Below, in pieces: positions 7,540-18,165 of a DNA stretch of 37,562 nt. How positions within the stretch are numbered: the stretch's first letter is position 1; each line of letters starts with the position of its first letter. Source of the stretch: Desulfobulbaceae bacterium (GTDB lineage: Bacteria; Desulfobacterota; Desulfobulbia; Desulfobulbales; Desulfurivibrionaceae); assembly GCA_004332195.1 (NCBI GenBank), contig SJBG01000005.1:1-37562 (forward strand), read 5' to 3'. Under the pieces are notes generated by a model. It saw only the letters and a program-made list of their open reading frames with translations. It made no database searches and had not been told where the DNA came from. The position numbers and the translations under genes were made by a program.

Positions 7540-7559
7540 GACCATGAGGATTAGTTTTT

Positions 7560-9038
7560 ATGGAACCAATTGTTTCGCTGAAACCGTTGCTGGCTCTGCT
7601 GGCCGCTCTGATCGGCGCGATCCTGGTGATGCTGGCCGGTCGCTATCCCAATCTCCGGGAAGCCTGGTCGCTGATTGCCGCGGTGGTGATGTTTTCCCTC
7701 ATTGTCTCGATGGTCCCGGTTATCCTGGCCGGCCAAACCATGGTTTACCAGCTTTTTCAGATTCTCCCCGGGGTTTCAGTAACCCTGCGGGTAGACGCCT
7801 TTTCCCTGGTTTTCGCGCTCGCCGCCTCCTTTCTCTGGATTTTAACGGTATTTTATTCGGCCGGCTATATGCGCGGACTGCAGGAACATGCCCAAACCCG
7901 CTTCAATACCTGTTTCGCGCTGGCCCTGTTTGGGGCCATGGGGGTGGCCTTTGCCGATAACCTTTTCACCCTTTATCTCTTTTACGAAATTGTCAGCATT
8001 GGCACTTATCCCTTAGTTGCTCATCATCAGGACCGTGATGGTTACGAGGGGGGTAGAAAATACATGGTTTACCTGATCGCCGCGGCCAAGGGCCTGGTGT
8101 TGCCGGCGATGATCCTGATCTATGTGCTTACTGGCACCCTGGATTTTGCCGACAATATCAGCAGCGGCATTTTGCCCGACAATGCCAACGCGCTCCTGGT
8201 TACGGTGCTTTACGCCTTATGCATTATCGGATTTGCCAAAAATGGGCTGATGCCGCTGCACGGCTGGCTGCCCGGGGCAATGGTCGCGCCCACCCCAGTT
8301 TCGGCTCTGTTGCACGCGGTGGCGGTAGTCAAGGTTGGAGTTTTTTGTACTACTCGAGTCATGCTCTATGTCTTCGGGGTTGATATCATGGACGAACTGA
8401 GCCTGGGGATTATAACCGCTTACTTTGTCTCCTTCACCATCCTGGTGGCCTCAATCATCGCCTTGAGCAAGGATGATCTCAAGGCCCGGCTAGCCTATTC
8501 CACGGTCAGTCAACTTGCCTATATTATTCTTGGGGTAGCCCTGTTGACCCCAATGGCCATCGAGGGCGGTCTGATTCATATCGTTAACCACGCCTTTGCC
8601 AAAATCACCTTGTTCTTCTGCGCCGGGGCGATCTATGTCGCCGCTCACAAGAAAAAAATCTCTGAGATGGGGGGCTTGGGCCGCATAATGCCTTTCACCT
8701 TTGGCGCTTTCGCCATCGCGTCGCTGTCGATGATCGGGGTTCCGCCGGTGGCCGGGTTTGTGACCAAGTGGTATCTCCTGATTGGTTCGCTGGATGCCGC
8801 TCAGGTCGGAATTATCCTGGTGCTGATGGTTTCAACGATGCTCAACGTGGCTTATTTTGCCCCCATTACCTACCATGCCTTTTTCGGCAAGCCCCCGGCT
8901 GGTGAGACCCGGGTCGCCGGGATCCGGGAAGCGCCGCTGGTTATGGTGGTGCCGATCATGATTGCCGCCCTGATTTCGGTGATTATTGGGATATATCCAA
9001 ACTTCATGATGCAATTCGTTAAGATGGTGACGGGATGA
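7560..9038 (+). CDS. MrpD-like antiporter subunit of the complex I operon
   Basis: The 492-residue protein has about 14 transmembrane helices and the proton-conducting transporter fold (PF00361). The TM5 glutamate (LFYEIVSIGTYPLV), the TM7 lysine (GFAKNGLMPLHGWLPGAM), the TM8 lysine (AVVKVGVF) and the broken-helix His/Lys (VNHAFAKITLFFCAG) are all present, so a working ion channel is expected. It is closer to Na+/H+ antiporter subunit D (MrpD) than to NuoL, NuoM or NuoN. Its position between nuoK and the NuoL-like gene, and its 4-base overlap with the next gene, suggest it is a built-in fourth pump subunit. The alternative, a separate Mrp antiporter, is less likely because no mrpA, E, F or G genes are present. 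Confidence 0.88.
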   Translation: MEPIVSLKPLLALLAALIGAILVMLAGRYPNLREAWSLIAAVVMFSLIVSMVPVILAGQTMVYQLFQILPGVSVTLRVDAFSLVFALAASFLWILTVFYSAGYMRGLQEHAQTRFNTCFALALFGAMGVAFADNLFTLYLFYEIVSIGTYPLVAHHQDRDGYEGGRKYMVYLIAAAKGLVLPAMILIYVLTGTLDFADNISSGILPDNANALLVTVLYALCIIGFAKNGLMPLHGWLPGAMVAPTPVSALLHAVAVVKVGVFCTTRVMLYVFGVDIMDELSLGIITAYFVSFTILVASIIALSKDDLKARLAYSTVSQLAYIILGVALLTPMAIEGGLIHIVNHAFAKITLFFCAGAIYVAAHKKKISEMGGLGRIMPFTFGAFAIASLSMIGVPPVAGFVTKWYLLIGSLDAAQVGIILVLMVSTMLNVAYFAPITYHAFFGKPPAGETRVAGIREAPLVMVVPIMIAALISVIIGIYPNFMMQFVKMVTG

Positions 9039-9289
9039 TAGTTAAGCTGATCGATTTTCTCTATAACCGGCTCAAGCTGGTTATCCGGCTTGGCCTGGTG
9101 GTCTTGGTCTTAGTGGTCCTCTGGGATGTATTGCTCCTCGACAAGGAGGGTTATGCCTATACGGCAGCGGAAAAACTGCCGGGATTTTGGTCGATCTTCG
9201 GCTTTATCGCCTGTGTCCTGATTATTCTGGTGTCCAAGTTGTTTGGTCGTCTGGGTATCATGACCCGTGAGGACTACTATGATGAGTGA
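9035..9289 (+). CDS. Small membrane protein of unknown function within the complex I operon
   Basis: This 84-residue protein has two predicted transmembrane helices (about residues 13-34 and 51-70), separated by a short loop with KEGYAYTAAEK, and an acidic C-terminal end REDYYDE. The start overlaps the stop of the MrpD-like gene (ATGA) and the end overlaps the next antiporter gene by 8 bases, so translation is coupled on both sides. I do not recognise a named family. Position suggests an accessory subunit that holds together or replaces a contact between the two flanking antiporter-like subunits. That is inference from context only. Confidence 0.8.
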   Translation: MIVKLIDFLYNRLKLVIRLGLVVLVLVVLWDVLLLDKEGYAYTAAEKLPGFWSIFGFIACVLIILVSKLFGRLGIMTREDYYDE

Positions 9290-11060
9290 TTTCTGGCTGC
9301 ATCCCGCCCTGATTATGATCCTGGGCGCCCTGGTCCTGCCTTTTGTCCGGGGGGCGGGGCGTCGGCCTTTTCTGCTGGTGGTGCCGCTGATCGCCTTTGC
9401 CGCCGTGTTGCAGATGCAGGAGGGAATCCACGGGATCTTTTATTTTATGGATTGGCAACTCACCTTTGGTCGGGTGGATCGCCTAAGTCTGGTTTTTGCC
9501 TACATCATGACCCTGATGTGCATCATCGGCACCATTTACGGTCTGCACGTCGAAAATGAATATGAGCACCAGGCGGCCTGGCTTTACGTGGCCGGCGCCT
9601 TGGGCGTGATCTTTGCCGGTGATTTCCTGGTACTCTTCCTGTTCTGGGAATTAATGGCTTTCTCCTCGGTTTTTTTGATCTGGTTCCGCGGACAAGCCCG
9701 GTCGCTGGCTATCGGCTATCGTTATCTACTGGTCCACACCGCCGGGGGGCTGGCGCTGCTGGCTGGTTTCGTCCTTCACTATCAGGCCACCGGGGATCTG
9801 AGCTTTAATCAGTTTGATGTCGCCAACCCCACCTTTGCCATTTATTTGATCATGATCGGTTTTATCTTGAATGCGGCGGTGCCGCCGCTGCACTCCTGGC
9901 TGCCCGAGGCCTACAGCGAAGCCACGGTGAGCGGTGCGGTCTTCATGAGTGCGTTTACTACCAAAACCACAGTTTATGCCCTAGCCCGTGGTTTTGCCGG
10001 GATGGAGATCCTGATTCCCCTGGGGGTGTTCATGGCCATCTATGGCGTGGTGTACGCAATGCTGGAAAACGACGCCCGCCGACTGCTCGCCTACCACGTG
10101 ATCAGTCAGGTGGGTTACATGGTGGCCGGGGTGGGGATCGGCACCCAGATGGCGATCAACGGGGTCTGTGCCCACGCCTTTGCCAACATCCTTAACAAAG
10201 GTTTGCTCTTTATGGGAGTAGGTTCGGTCCTCTACATGACCGGTAAGGCCAAATTTACCGAGCTGGGCGGGCTATACAAAAAAATGCCGCTGGCTTTGGT
10301 CTTTACCCTGATCGGCGGGTTGTCGATTTCGGGCTTTCCGCTCCTTTCCGGTTTTGTCAGCAAATCGATGATCGTGGCCGCCGGCTTTGACGCGCACCTT
10401 TACTGGGCCGCTTTCCTCCTCACCCTGGCCTCGACCGGAACTTTTCTATGCTTAGGCCTGAAGGCTCTTTATTTGATCTGGTTCGGTAAAAATAACTGTT
10501 CGGAGGAGACCTGGAACAAGGCGACTGATCCTCCGCTGCACATGCATCTGGCCATGGGCCTTGCCGCCTTTTTCTGCATCCTGATCGGGGTTTATACGCC
10601 TTATCTTTACCAGATGCTGCCCTACCCGGTAGATTTTGCGCCCTATACCGCCTATCACCTGGCGAAAACCATTCAGGTGCTGCTCTTCACCGCCCTGGGC
10701 TTCTTTCTCTTGATCGACCAGTTGACCCCGAAGCCCACCATCAGCCTTGATCTTGACTGGTTTTACCGGCGAGGTGGCCAACTTTTTCTCTGGCTGGCAA
10801 CCAAACCCATCCAGGCTGTCGATACCGCGGTTAATAACGCTTACCGCACCTGGGGCTTGATTCCGCTAATGATTGTCTCTCGGTTCTGGTCCTGGTTTGA
10901 CTGGCATATCATTGATGGGGTAGTGGATGGCCTGGCTCGGACTGTGCGCTGGTGTGGCGACTGGTCTCGTCGCCTCCAGGCGGGCCAGATGCAGGCCAAT
11001 ATTTTTTCCACCGTCTTCGTGATGACCGTGCTGCTTATCCTCTACGTTTTAGCGAGTTGA
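9282..11060 (+). CDS. NuoL/MrpD-like antiporter subunit with C-terminal extension
   Basis: The 592-residue protein has the PF00361 transporter core (about residues 110-410). The TM5 glutamate is present (LFWELMAFSSVFL). At the TM7 position where NuoL has Lys, it reads FILNAAVPPLHSWLPEAY, with Asn; TM8 has FTTKTTVYALAR with Lys. A long C-terminal part continues with a segment IIDGVVDGLARTVRW and a last helix, which recalls the NuoL lateral-helix tail. I therefore propose that it fills the distal NuoL place. ATG 9282 is preferred: GTGAGG at 9267-9272 acts as its ribosome site. An upstream GTG at 9267 would use that same sequence as start. No other nuoL is in the operon. Confidence 0.87.
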   Translation: MSDFWLHPALIMILGALVLPFVRGAGRRPFLLVVPLIAFAAVLQMQEGIHGIFYFMDWQLTFGRVDRLSLVFAYIMTLMCIIGTIYGLHVENEYEHQAAWLYVAGALGVIFAGDFLVLFLFWELMAFSSVFLIWFRGQARSLAIGYRYLLVHTAGGLALLAGFVLHYQATGDLSFNQFDVANPTFAIYLIMIGFILNAAVPPLHSWLPEAYSEATVSGAVFMSAFTTKTTVYALARGFAGMEILIPLGVFMAIYGVVYAMLENDARRLLAYHVISQVGYMVAGVGIGTQMAINGVCAHAFANILNKGLLFMGVGSVLYMTGKAKFTELGGLYKKMPLALVFTLIGGLSISGFPLLSGFVSKSMIVAAGFDAHLYWAAFLLTLASTGTFLCLGLKALYLIWFGKNNCSEETWNKATDPPLHMHLAMGLAAFFCILIGVYTPYLYQMLPYPVDFAPYTAYHLAKTIQVLLFTALGFFLLIDQLTPKPTISLDLDWFYRRGGQLFLWLATKPIQAVDTAVNNAYRTWGLIPLMIVSRFWSWFDWHIIDGVVDGLARTVRWCGDWSRRLQAGQMQANIFSTVFVMTVLLILYVLAS

Positions 11061-11076
11061 CCGAGGTTAGTTACTT

Positions 11077-12606
11077 ATGGATTTTTTGCTGATCAACCAG
11101 GGGTTTCCGATCCTGAGTACCCTGATTTTCTTACCGTTGGCCGGAGCCCTGATCCTGCTCATCATGCCGGGGGATCATGCCTGCCGGATCTGGACCCTGT
11201 TTATTACCGTACTCACGGCGCTGATTTCGCTACCGCTTTTCTTTATGTTCGACAGATCTACTCATCTTTACCAGTTTGCCGAACATCACTCGTGGATCAG
11301 CGCCTGGAACATCAACTACACTCTTGGCATTGACGGCATCAGCCTGCTGCTGGTCTTGATGACAACCCTGATTATGCCGCTTTGCGTCTTGGGATCCTGG
11401 CGTTACATTGAAAAGCGGGTCAAAGAGTTTATGATCTGCCTGCTGCTGATGGAAACCGCGATGCTCGGGGTTTTTATGGCCCTGGATTTTGTCCTGTTTT
11501 TCATCTTCTGGGAAGCAATGCTGATCCCCATGTATCTGCTGATCGCGGTTTGGGGCGGGCCCCGCAAGACCTACGCTTCGATCAAGTTTTTTATTTATAC
11601 CTTGACGGGTTCGGTCATGCTGCTGGTGGCCATCATCGCCTTGTTTTTGACCTCCGAACCCCAGACCTTCAGTATTCCCCAGTTGATGGCCGGGCATTAT
11701 TCCACCACCTTTCAGATCTGGGTCTTTCTCGCCTTCTTTCTGGCTTTTGCCATCAAGGTACCGATGTTTCCCTTTCACACCTGGCTGCCCGCCGCGCACG
11801 TGGAAGCCCCCACCGCCGGCAGCGTTATTCTGGCTTCAGTCCTGCTCAAGATGGGGACCTACGGTTTTCTGCGTTTCTGTCTGCCGATTACCCCCGAGGC
11901 CACCTTTATTTTCATGCCTTACATCCTCTGGCTTTCAATCATCGGGATTCTTTACGGCGGGTTTACCGCCCTGGCCCAACAGGACATGAAGAAACTTATC
12001 GCTTACTCCAGTGTCGGCCATATGGGTTTTGTCACCCTGGGCATTTTCGTTCTTAACACTCAAGGAATCGAGGGGGCGATTTTGCAGATGATCAACCACG
12101 GAATTGTCACCGGCGCCCTCTTTTTCTGTGTGGGTATGCTCTATGAAAGAACGCACAGCCGGGAGCTGGCGCTCAATGCCGGGATCGGTCGCCTTATGCC
12201 TATTTATGTGGTCTTCCTGGGAGTTTTCTCGCTCGCTTCCCTGGCCTTCCCCGGGACCAACAGTTTTGTTGGCGAATTTATGATTTTAGTCGGAGCTTTT
12301 TCTCATTCGCTGCTGATTGGCGCAGTTGCCATTCCCGGCGCAATTTTAGCCGCAGCCTATATGTTTCGCATGTACCAACGGGTAACCTGGGGTGGAACCA
12401 ACAACCCATCGCACAACGGGTTGGCTGATTTAAATGCCCGCGAGGTGCTGATTCTGGCCCCGCTACTGCTCTTCGTTTTCTGGATTGGTCTTGCTCCCGC
12501 CCCTTTTCTCGCGGTAATGGAGGTCAGTGTGGCCCACCTGCTCGAGCAGGTGGGAGTGGCGGGTCAGACCGAGGGAATGAGTCTGGCCCGGTTACTGCTA
12601 CCTTAA
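11077..12606 (+). CDS. nuoM: Complex I subunit NuoM
   Basis: The 509-residue subunit has about 14 transmembrane helices. Features include YTLGIDGISLLLVLMTTL near residue 80, the TM5 glutamate (FFIFWEAMLIPMYLLI), the TM7 lysine (FAIKVPMFPFHTWLPAAHV), LLKMGTYGFLRF and the middle motif AYSSVGHMGFV. These are typical of NuoM and complete for proton transfer. It lies 16 bases after the NuoL-like gene and 16 before nuoN. Confidence 0.94.
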   Translation: MDFLLINQGFPILSTLIFLPLAGALILLIMPGDHACRIWTLFITVLTALISLPLFFMFDRSTHLYQFAEHHSWISAWNINYTLGIDGISLLLVLMTTLIMPLCVLGSWRYIEKRVKEFMICLLLMETAMLGVFMALDFVLFFIFWEAMLIPMYLLIAVWGGPRKTYASIKFFIYTLTGSVMLLVAIIALFLTSEPQTFSIPQLMAGHYSTTFQIWVFLAFFLAFAIKVPMFPFHTWLPAAHVEAPTAGSVILASVLLKMGTYGFLRFCLPITPEATFIFMPYILWLSIIGILYGGFTALAQQDMKKLIAYSSVGHMGFVTLGIFVLNTQGIEGAILQMINHGIVTGALFFCVGMLYERTHSRELALNAGIGRLMPIYVVFLGVFSLASLAFPGTNSFVGEFMILVGAFSHSLLIGAVAIPGAILAAAYMFRMYQRVTWGGTNNPSHNGLADLNAREVLILAPLLLFVFWIGLAPAPFLAVMEVSVAHLLEQVGVAGQTEGMSLARLLLP

Positions 12607-12622
12607 AAACACAGGACGATAT

Positions 12623-14056
12623 ATGAAGGTGTTGCTTATACTTCCCGAACTTTTTCTGCTCTTTGGCGTGCTGCTACTCCTCAACCTGAGCGTGGCCGGG
12701 GTCGGTGGGGCTAAAGCCCGGATGGCAGCTCTGCTGATTGCGATTGGCACCGTGGTGTTGACTGTTTTTTGCCTGAACCAGGAGGGGACTATCTTCTTCG
12801 GGGCTTATAAGGTCGATTTTTTTTCTCAGATCATCAAGCTGATTTTGTCTTTGGCTCTGGTTGCGGTTCTAGTTATCGGGTGGGAGCTAAAGGACATTCG
12901 CCACCAAATTCGTCCGGAATATTACATGTTCATGCTCTGTTCGGTCAGTGGCCTGATGATGATGATCAGCAGCGCCGAACTGTTGACCATGTTTATAGCC
13001 CTGGAGCTTTCCTCCTATTGTCTTTATTTGATGGTGCCGATGCGGGACGACCGCCAGGGCCTGCGGGTTCAAATGGAGGCGGCGATCAAGTACGTGATTT
13101 TTGGAGTGGTGGCCAGTGGAATTATGCTCTTTGGCATGAGTTATCTCTTTGCCATGACTGGCAGCACCCACTTTGCCGTAATGATTCCAGCTCTCACCGG
13201 GATGCTGGATAATCCCGTGGTTTTGGTGGGAATTGTGATGTTCATGTGCGGTTTTTTCTACAAGTTGGCGATCTTTCCCTTCCACTTCTGGGTTCCCGAC
13301 GTTTATCAGGGAGCCTCCAACGAGACCACCACCTTTATCGCCACTTTACCCAAAATTGCCGCAGCCGCCATGCTGATCAAGATTTCCACCTTTGCCGCCT
13401 CCGGCCCCGGCGTTGTCAGCGACACGCTGGTCACCTTGCTGATCATCTTGGCGGTGGTCTCAATGTTTTATGGCAATCTTTCTGCCCTGGTGCAAACCGA
13501 TCTTAAAAGAATGCTGGGCTTCTCCGGTATCGCCCATGCGGGCTTCATCCTGATGGGAGTGCTTACTCTGGATGTTTTCGGTTATGCCGCGGCCCTTTAT
13601 TATGCCACTGGTTACGTGGTGATAAGCCTGGCCTGCTTTCTAGTGATCTGCAATGTTTCCAGGACCGGGGAAAATGTCCGGATTGAAGATATGAGTGGCC
13701 TTTATCAGCGAGCCCCGGTGGCCGCCCTGATTCTGGCGGTGGGTCTGTTCGCCCTAGCGGGAATTCCGCCCTTTGTCGGTTTTATGGGTAAATTTTTCCT
13801 GTTGACCGCCGCCCTTAATCAAGGTCATCTGGCCCTGGTTATTTTGGCGGCGCTTAATGCCGCCATTGCCATTTATTATTACCTTTCAGTGGTGCGGGTC
13901 GCCTACACCGCCGAACCGGGCTCCCGTTCCGTCGTCAGTCTGAATGCGGCCACCACAACCTTGGGAATAGTCCTGGTGCTGATGATCATCGCTCTGGGAG
14001 TTTTCCCGGGCCCGGCCCTGGATGTGGCCACCGTAGCGGTCCGCACCCTGCTTTAG
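12623..14056 (+). CDS. nuoN: Complex I subunit NuoN
   Basis: The 477-residue last subunit of the operon has about 14 transmembrane helices. Diagnostic motifs are LFIALELSSYCLYLMV in TM5 form (TMFIALELSSYCLY, Glu present), the TM7 lysine in GFFYKLAIFPFHFWVPDVYQ, the NuoN-specific GASNETTTFIATLPK, and the late motif LAGIPPFVGFMGKFFL. ACAGGACG precedes the ATG. The operon ends here: the following 196 bases hold a repeat and no clear terminator. Confidence 0.94.
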   Translation: MKVLLILPELFLLFGVLLLLNLSVAGVGGAKARMAALLIAIGTVVLTVFCLNQEGTIFFGAYKVDFFSQIIKLILSLALVAVLVIGWELKDIRHQIRPEYYMFMLCSVSGLMMMISSAELLTMFIALELSSYCLYLMVPMRDDRQGLRVQMEAAIKYVIFGVVASGIMLFGMSYLFAMTGSTHFAVMIPALTGMLDNPVVLVGIVMFMCGFFYKLAIFPFHFWVPDVYQGASNETTTFIATLPKIAAAAMLIKISTFAASGPGVVSDTLVTLLIILAVVSMFYGNLSALVQTDLKRMLGFSGIAHAGFILMGVLTLDVFGYAAALYYATGYVVISLACFLVICNVSRTGENVRIEDMSGLYQRAPVAALILAVGLFALAGIPPFVGFMGKFFLLTAALNQGHLALVILAALNAAIAIYYYLSVVRVAYTAEPGSRSVVSLNAATTTLGIVLVLMIIALGVFPGPALDVATVAVRTLL

Positions 14057-14160
14057 CCGGCCGCCGAAAAACTCTGTTTTCCAGTAATAATGTCATATCC
14101 GCGAAACTTGTCCCAACAGGTAGTAAACAGGGAGCGAGCATCCAGCAACATCCCGAAAAA

Positions 14161-14190
14161 CCTGGATTTCCGTTTTTACGGGAATGACGG
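14161..14190. repeat. REP-like palindrome (CTGGATTTCCG...CGGGAATGACGG)
   Basis: The sequence resembles the widespread short palindromic repeat of the type CTGGATTCCCGCTTTCGCGGGAATGACG that is found between genes in many Proteobacteria and Desulfobacterota. TTCCGT pairs with ACGGGA around a T-rich loop. It sits in the gap after nuoN, the usual place for REP elements. Only one copy was seen in this window. Confidence 0.6.
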
Positions 14191-14252
14191 CAAAAGCTTA
14201 AAACCATATTGAAAGAGGGCTTGGTCGCGGCCGGGTAAGGTCTGGGTAAAAA

Positions 14253-14519
14253 ATGAAAGCACAAATTATGCTGGATATCGATGAAGTGCAGCCCCAGGAT
14301 CTGCCGGCAGTGGAGCAACAATTCCGCAAGTGGTATGCCGACAATCATGATATTGATATTAATTACGATCGACATCGTTTCGACCACCGGTTAACGATGG
14401 ATAATCTCCACCGCTTCCCGGTCGACTTTGGCTTAGCCGACCCCACCCACAGCCTGCAGCAACTACATGCGGCGCTGTTCCCTTATGAGGTCAAGCTTTT
14501 TGTTCACTTTCTTCATTGA
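14253..14519 (+). CDS. Small conserved-looking protein of unknown function
   Basis: The 88-residue soluble protein is rich in His, Asp and Gln (NHDIDINYDRHRFDHRLTMD, about residues 32-52). No transmembrane segment or known motif was recognised. It starts with ATG, 14 bases after a modest GGTCTGGG site, and ends 15 bases before the aminopeptidase gene, whose ribosome site overlaps its stop, so the two are probably co-transcribed. A real gene is likely from spacing and the regular composition, but its function is unknown. Confidence 0.55.
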   Translation: MKAQIMLDIDEVQPQDLPAVEQQFRKWYADNHDIDINYDRHRFDHRLTMDNLHRFPVDFGLADPTHSLQQLHAALFPYEVKLFVHFLH

Positions 14520-14534
14520 GGGTACTTAAATACG

Positions 14535-16749
<2,215 letters not shown>

Positions 16750-16810
16750 GCGGACGGCCGGTTGGCGGTCGCGCAACGTTGAATCCTAAAACAGCAGTGG
16801 AGGTTTTGTT

Positions 16811-17143
16811 ATGGTCAGCATCGCCCACGCCGCAGACGTGGCCCCAGCGGGAACAGGTTTTGGCGCCTTTATTCCCTTGATCCTGATTTTCGTGGTCTTC
16901 TATTTTCTGTTGATCAGACCACAACAAAGAAAGGCCAAGGAGCATCAACAATTCCTAGAAGCGATTAAAGTCGGCGATGTGGTGGTCAGCGGTGGCGGCA
17001 TCCATGGAACCATCACCGGGATCAACGAAGGGGTTGTTACCTTAGAGATCGCCGATAAGGTCAGGGTCAAAGTGGCCCGATCCTACATCCTGGGGGCGTT
17101 GTACGAGACTTCCAATGTTGGCACCAAGCCCGCTGGCGGCTGA
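16811..17143 (+). CDS. yajC: Preprotein translocase accessory protein YajC
   Basis: The 110-residue protein has one N-terminal membrane helix (about residues 19-37) followed by the family motif FYFLLIRPQQRKAKEHQQFL and a small beta domain (VGDVVVSGGGIHGTITGI). YajC associates with SecDF and SecYEG. A GGAGG site lies before the ATG. The Gly-rich end KPAGG is short. secD normally comes next, but the next 224 bases (17144-17367) contain no gene that I can recognise and the next gene is on the other strand, so the usual operon is interrupted. Confidence 0.94.
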   Translation: MVSIAHAADVAPAGTGFGAFIPLILIFVVFYFLLIRPQQRKAKEHQQFLEAIKVGDVVVSGGGIHGTITGINEGVVTLEIADKVRVKVARSYILGALYETSNVGTKPAGG

Positions 17144-17367
17144 AAACGCTAACGTGGTTGTAGTTACAGCCCTGTTTTTCCGGCCCTCACTCCTGGATGT
17201 TCAGCAAAAAGTGGAGTGCGCGTCGATGAAATTGGTTGGGAAGGAGTCTATGCCTCTCGTCGTCACGGACTATAATTAGGGTGATGATGTAATTTGACCG
17301 GGAACCCACTGCTAAAAAGACGTCACGGTAAGAGCTTCAGGCAATGATCCAAGTCAGCACTCTAACT

Positions 17368-18084
17368 CTACCGAAGCTTATCGGCCAGCAAATCAGCCAA
17401 CTGCTGTTTTTGTTGCAAACTGAAGTCTGCAGCTGCGATAGGTTGAGCAGCCCTAATAGTCACTTGACCGGGACGGGCTAAGAGCTTACCCTTGGGTAAA
17501 ATCTCATGGGTGCCGATGATGGTCAGAGGCACTAGCTCAACCCCGGCCTTGATCGCTAGAACCATGGCTCCGGTCTTGATAGGCTGCAATCTGCCGTCGG
17601 GACTGCGGGTACCCTCAGGGAAGATAACCACCGAGGTGCCGGCGGCGATTTTTTGCGCCGCCTCGTTCAAGCTGGCCCAGGCTTGGCGGCCATGCCTACG
17701 ATCCACCGGAATATAATCGGCCCGGCGCATCGCCCAGCCAAGTAGGGGAATGGCAAACAGCTCTTTTTTGGCCAACCAGCGGAAGTCAAAATCCAGATAT
17801 CCCAGCAGGACAAAAATATCGAACTGACTTTGATGATTGGCGGCAAAGATATAGGGCTTGCTCCGATCCAGGGACTCAAGACCACTGATGGCCACCTTCA
17901 CCCCGCTGATTCGGCAGATTGTTCGTCCCCACCAACGGGGCAAAAATTGCAGACGACCACCACGGTAACTCAGAAAAAAAGCCAGTACCAGGATCGTCAG
18001 GCCGACTAGGACAGTCAAAAAAGGAACAAGAAGCAGAGCCAGCAGGCCCCGCAAAAAAATAAACACTGCGGATAAGTATTTCAC
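17368..18084 (-). CDS. plsC: 1-acyl-sn-glycerol-3-phosphate acyltransferase
   Basis: The 238-residue membrane-associated acyltransferase converts lysophosphatidic acid to phosphatidic acid. It has two N-terminal hydrophobic helices (about residues 3-40), the catalytic NHxxxxD box (NHQSQFD, residues 83-89) and the substrate motif FPEGTR (155-160). The start codon is GTG with AAGGG seven bases upstream. It stands alone on the minus strand between yajC and the divergent DUF748 gene, with about 80 bases for both promoters. Confidence 0.93.
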   Translation of the reverse strand: MKYLSAVFIFLRGLLALLLVPFLTVLVGLTILVLAFFLSYRGGRLQFLPRWWGRTICRISGVKVAISGLESLDRSKPYIFAANHQSQFDIFVLLGYLDFDFRWLAKKELFAIPLLGWAMRRADYIPVDRRHGRQAWASLNEAAQKIAAGTSVVIFPEGTRSPDGRLQPIKTGAMVLAIKAGVELVPLTIIGTHEILPKGKLLARPGQVTIRAAQPIAAADFSLQQKQQLADLLADKLR

Positions 18085-18165
18085 TGTTGTCCCTTCTGCC
18101 GGAGATGGTTAATATCTGAAATTCATTGACCTGCTCTACTTTCGGCTTTTAAGCGTAACCAAATC

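Noticed and set aside
11230-11799. Minus-strand open frame opposite nuoM
   Set aside because: Same reason: antisense of a membrane protein, with composition dominated by Gln, Asp, His and Lys.
17144-17367. Gap after yajC, with a short frame near 17240 (ATGCCTCTCGTC) and two GTCACGG words
   Set aside because: The frame is nine codons long and has no partner. No secD or other gene is detectable, and the repeat is too short to judge.
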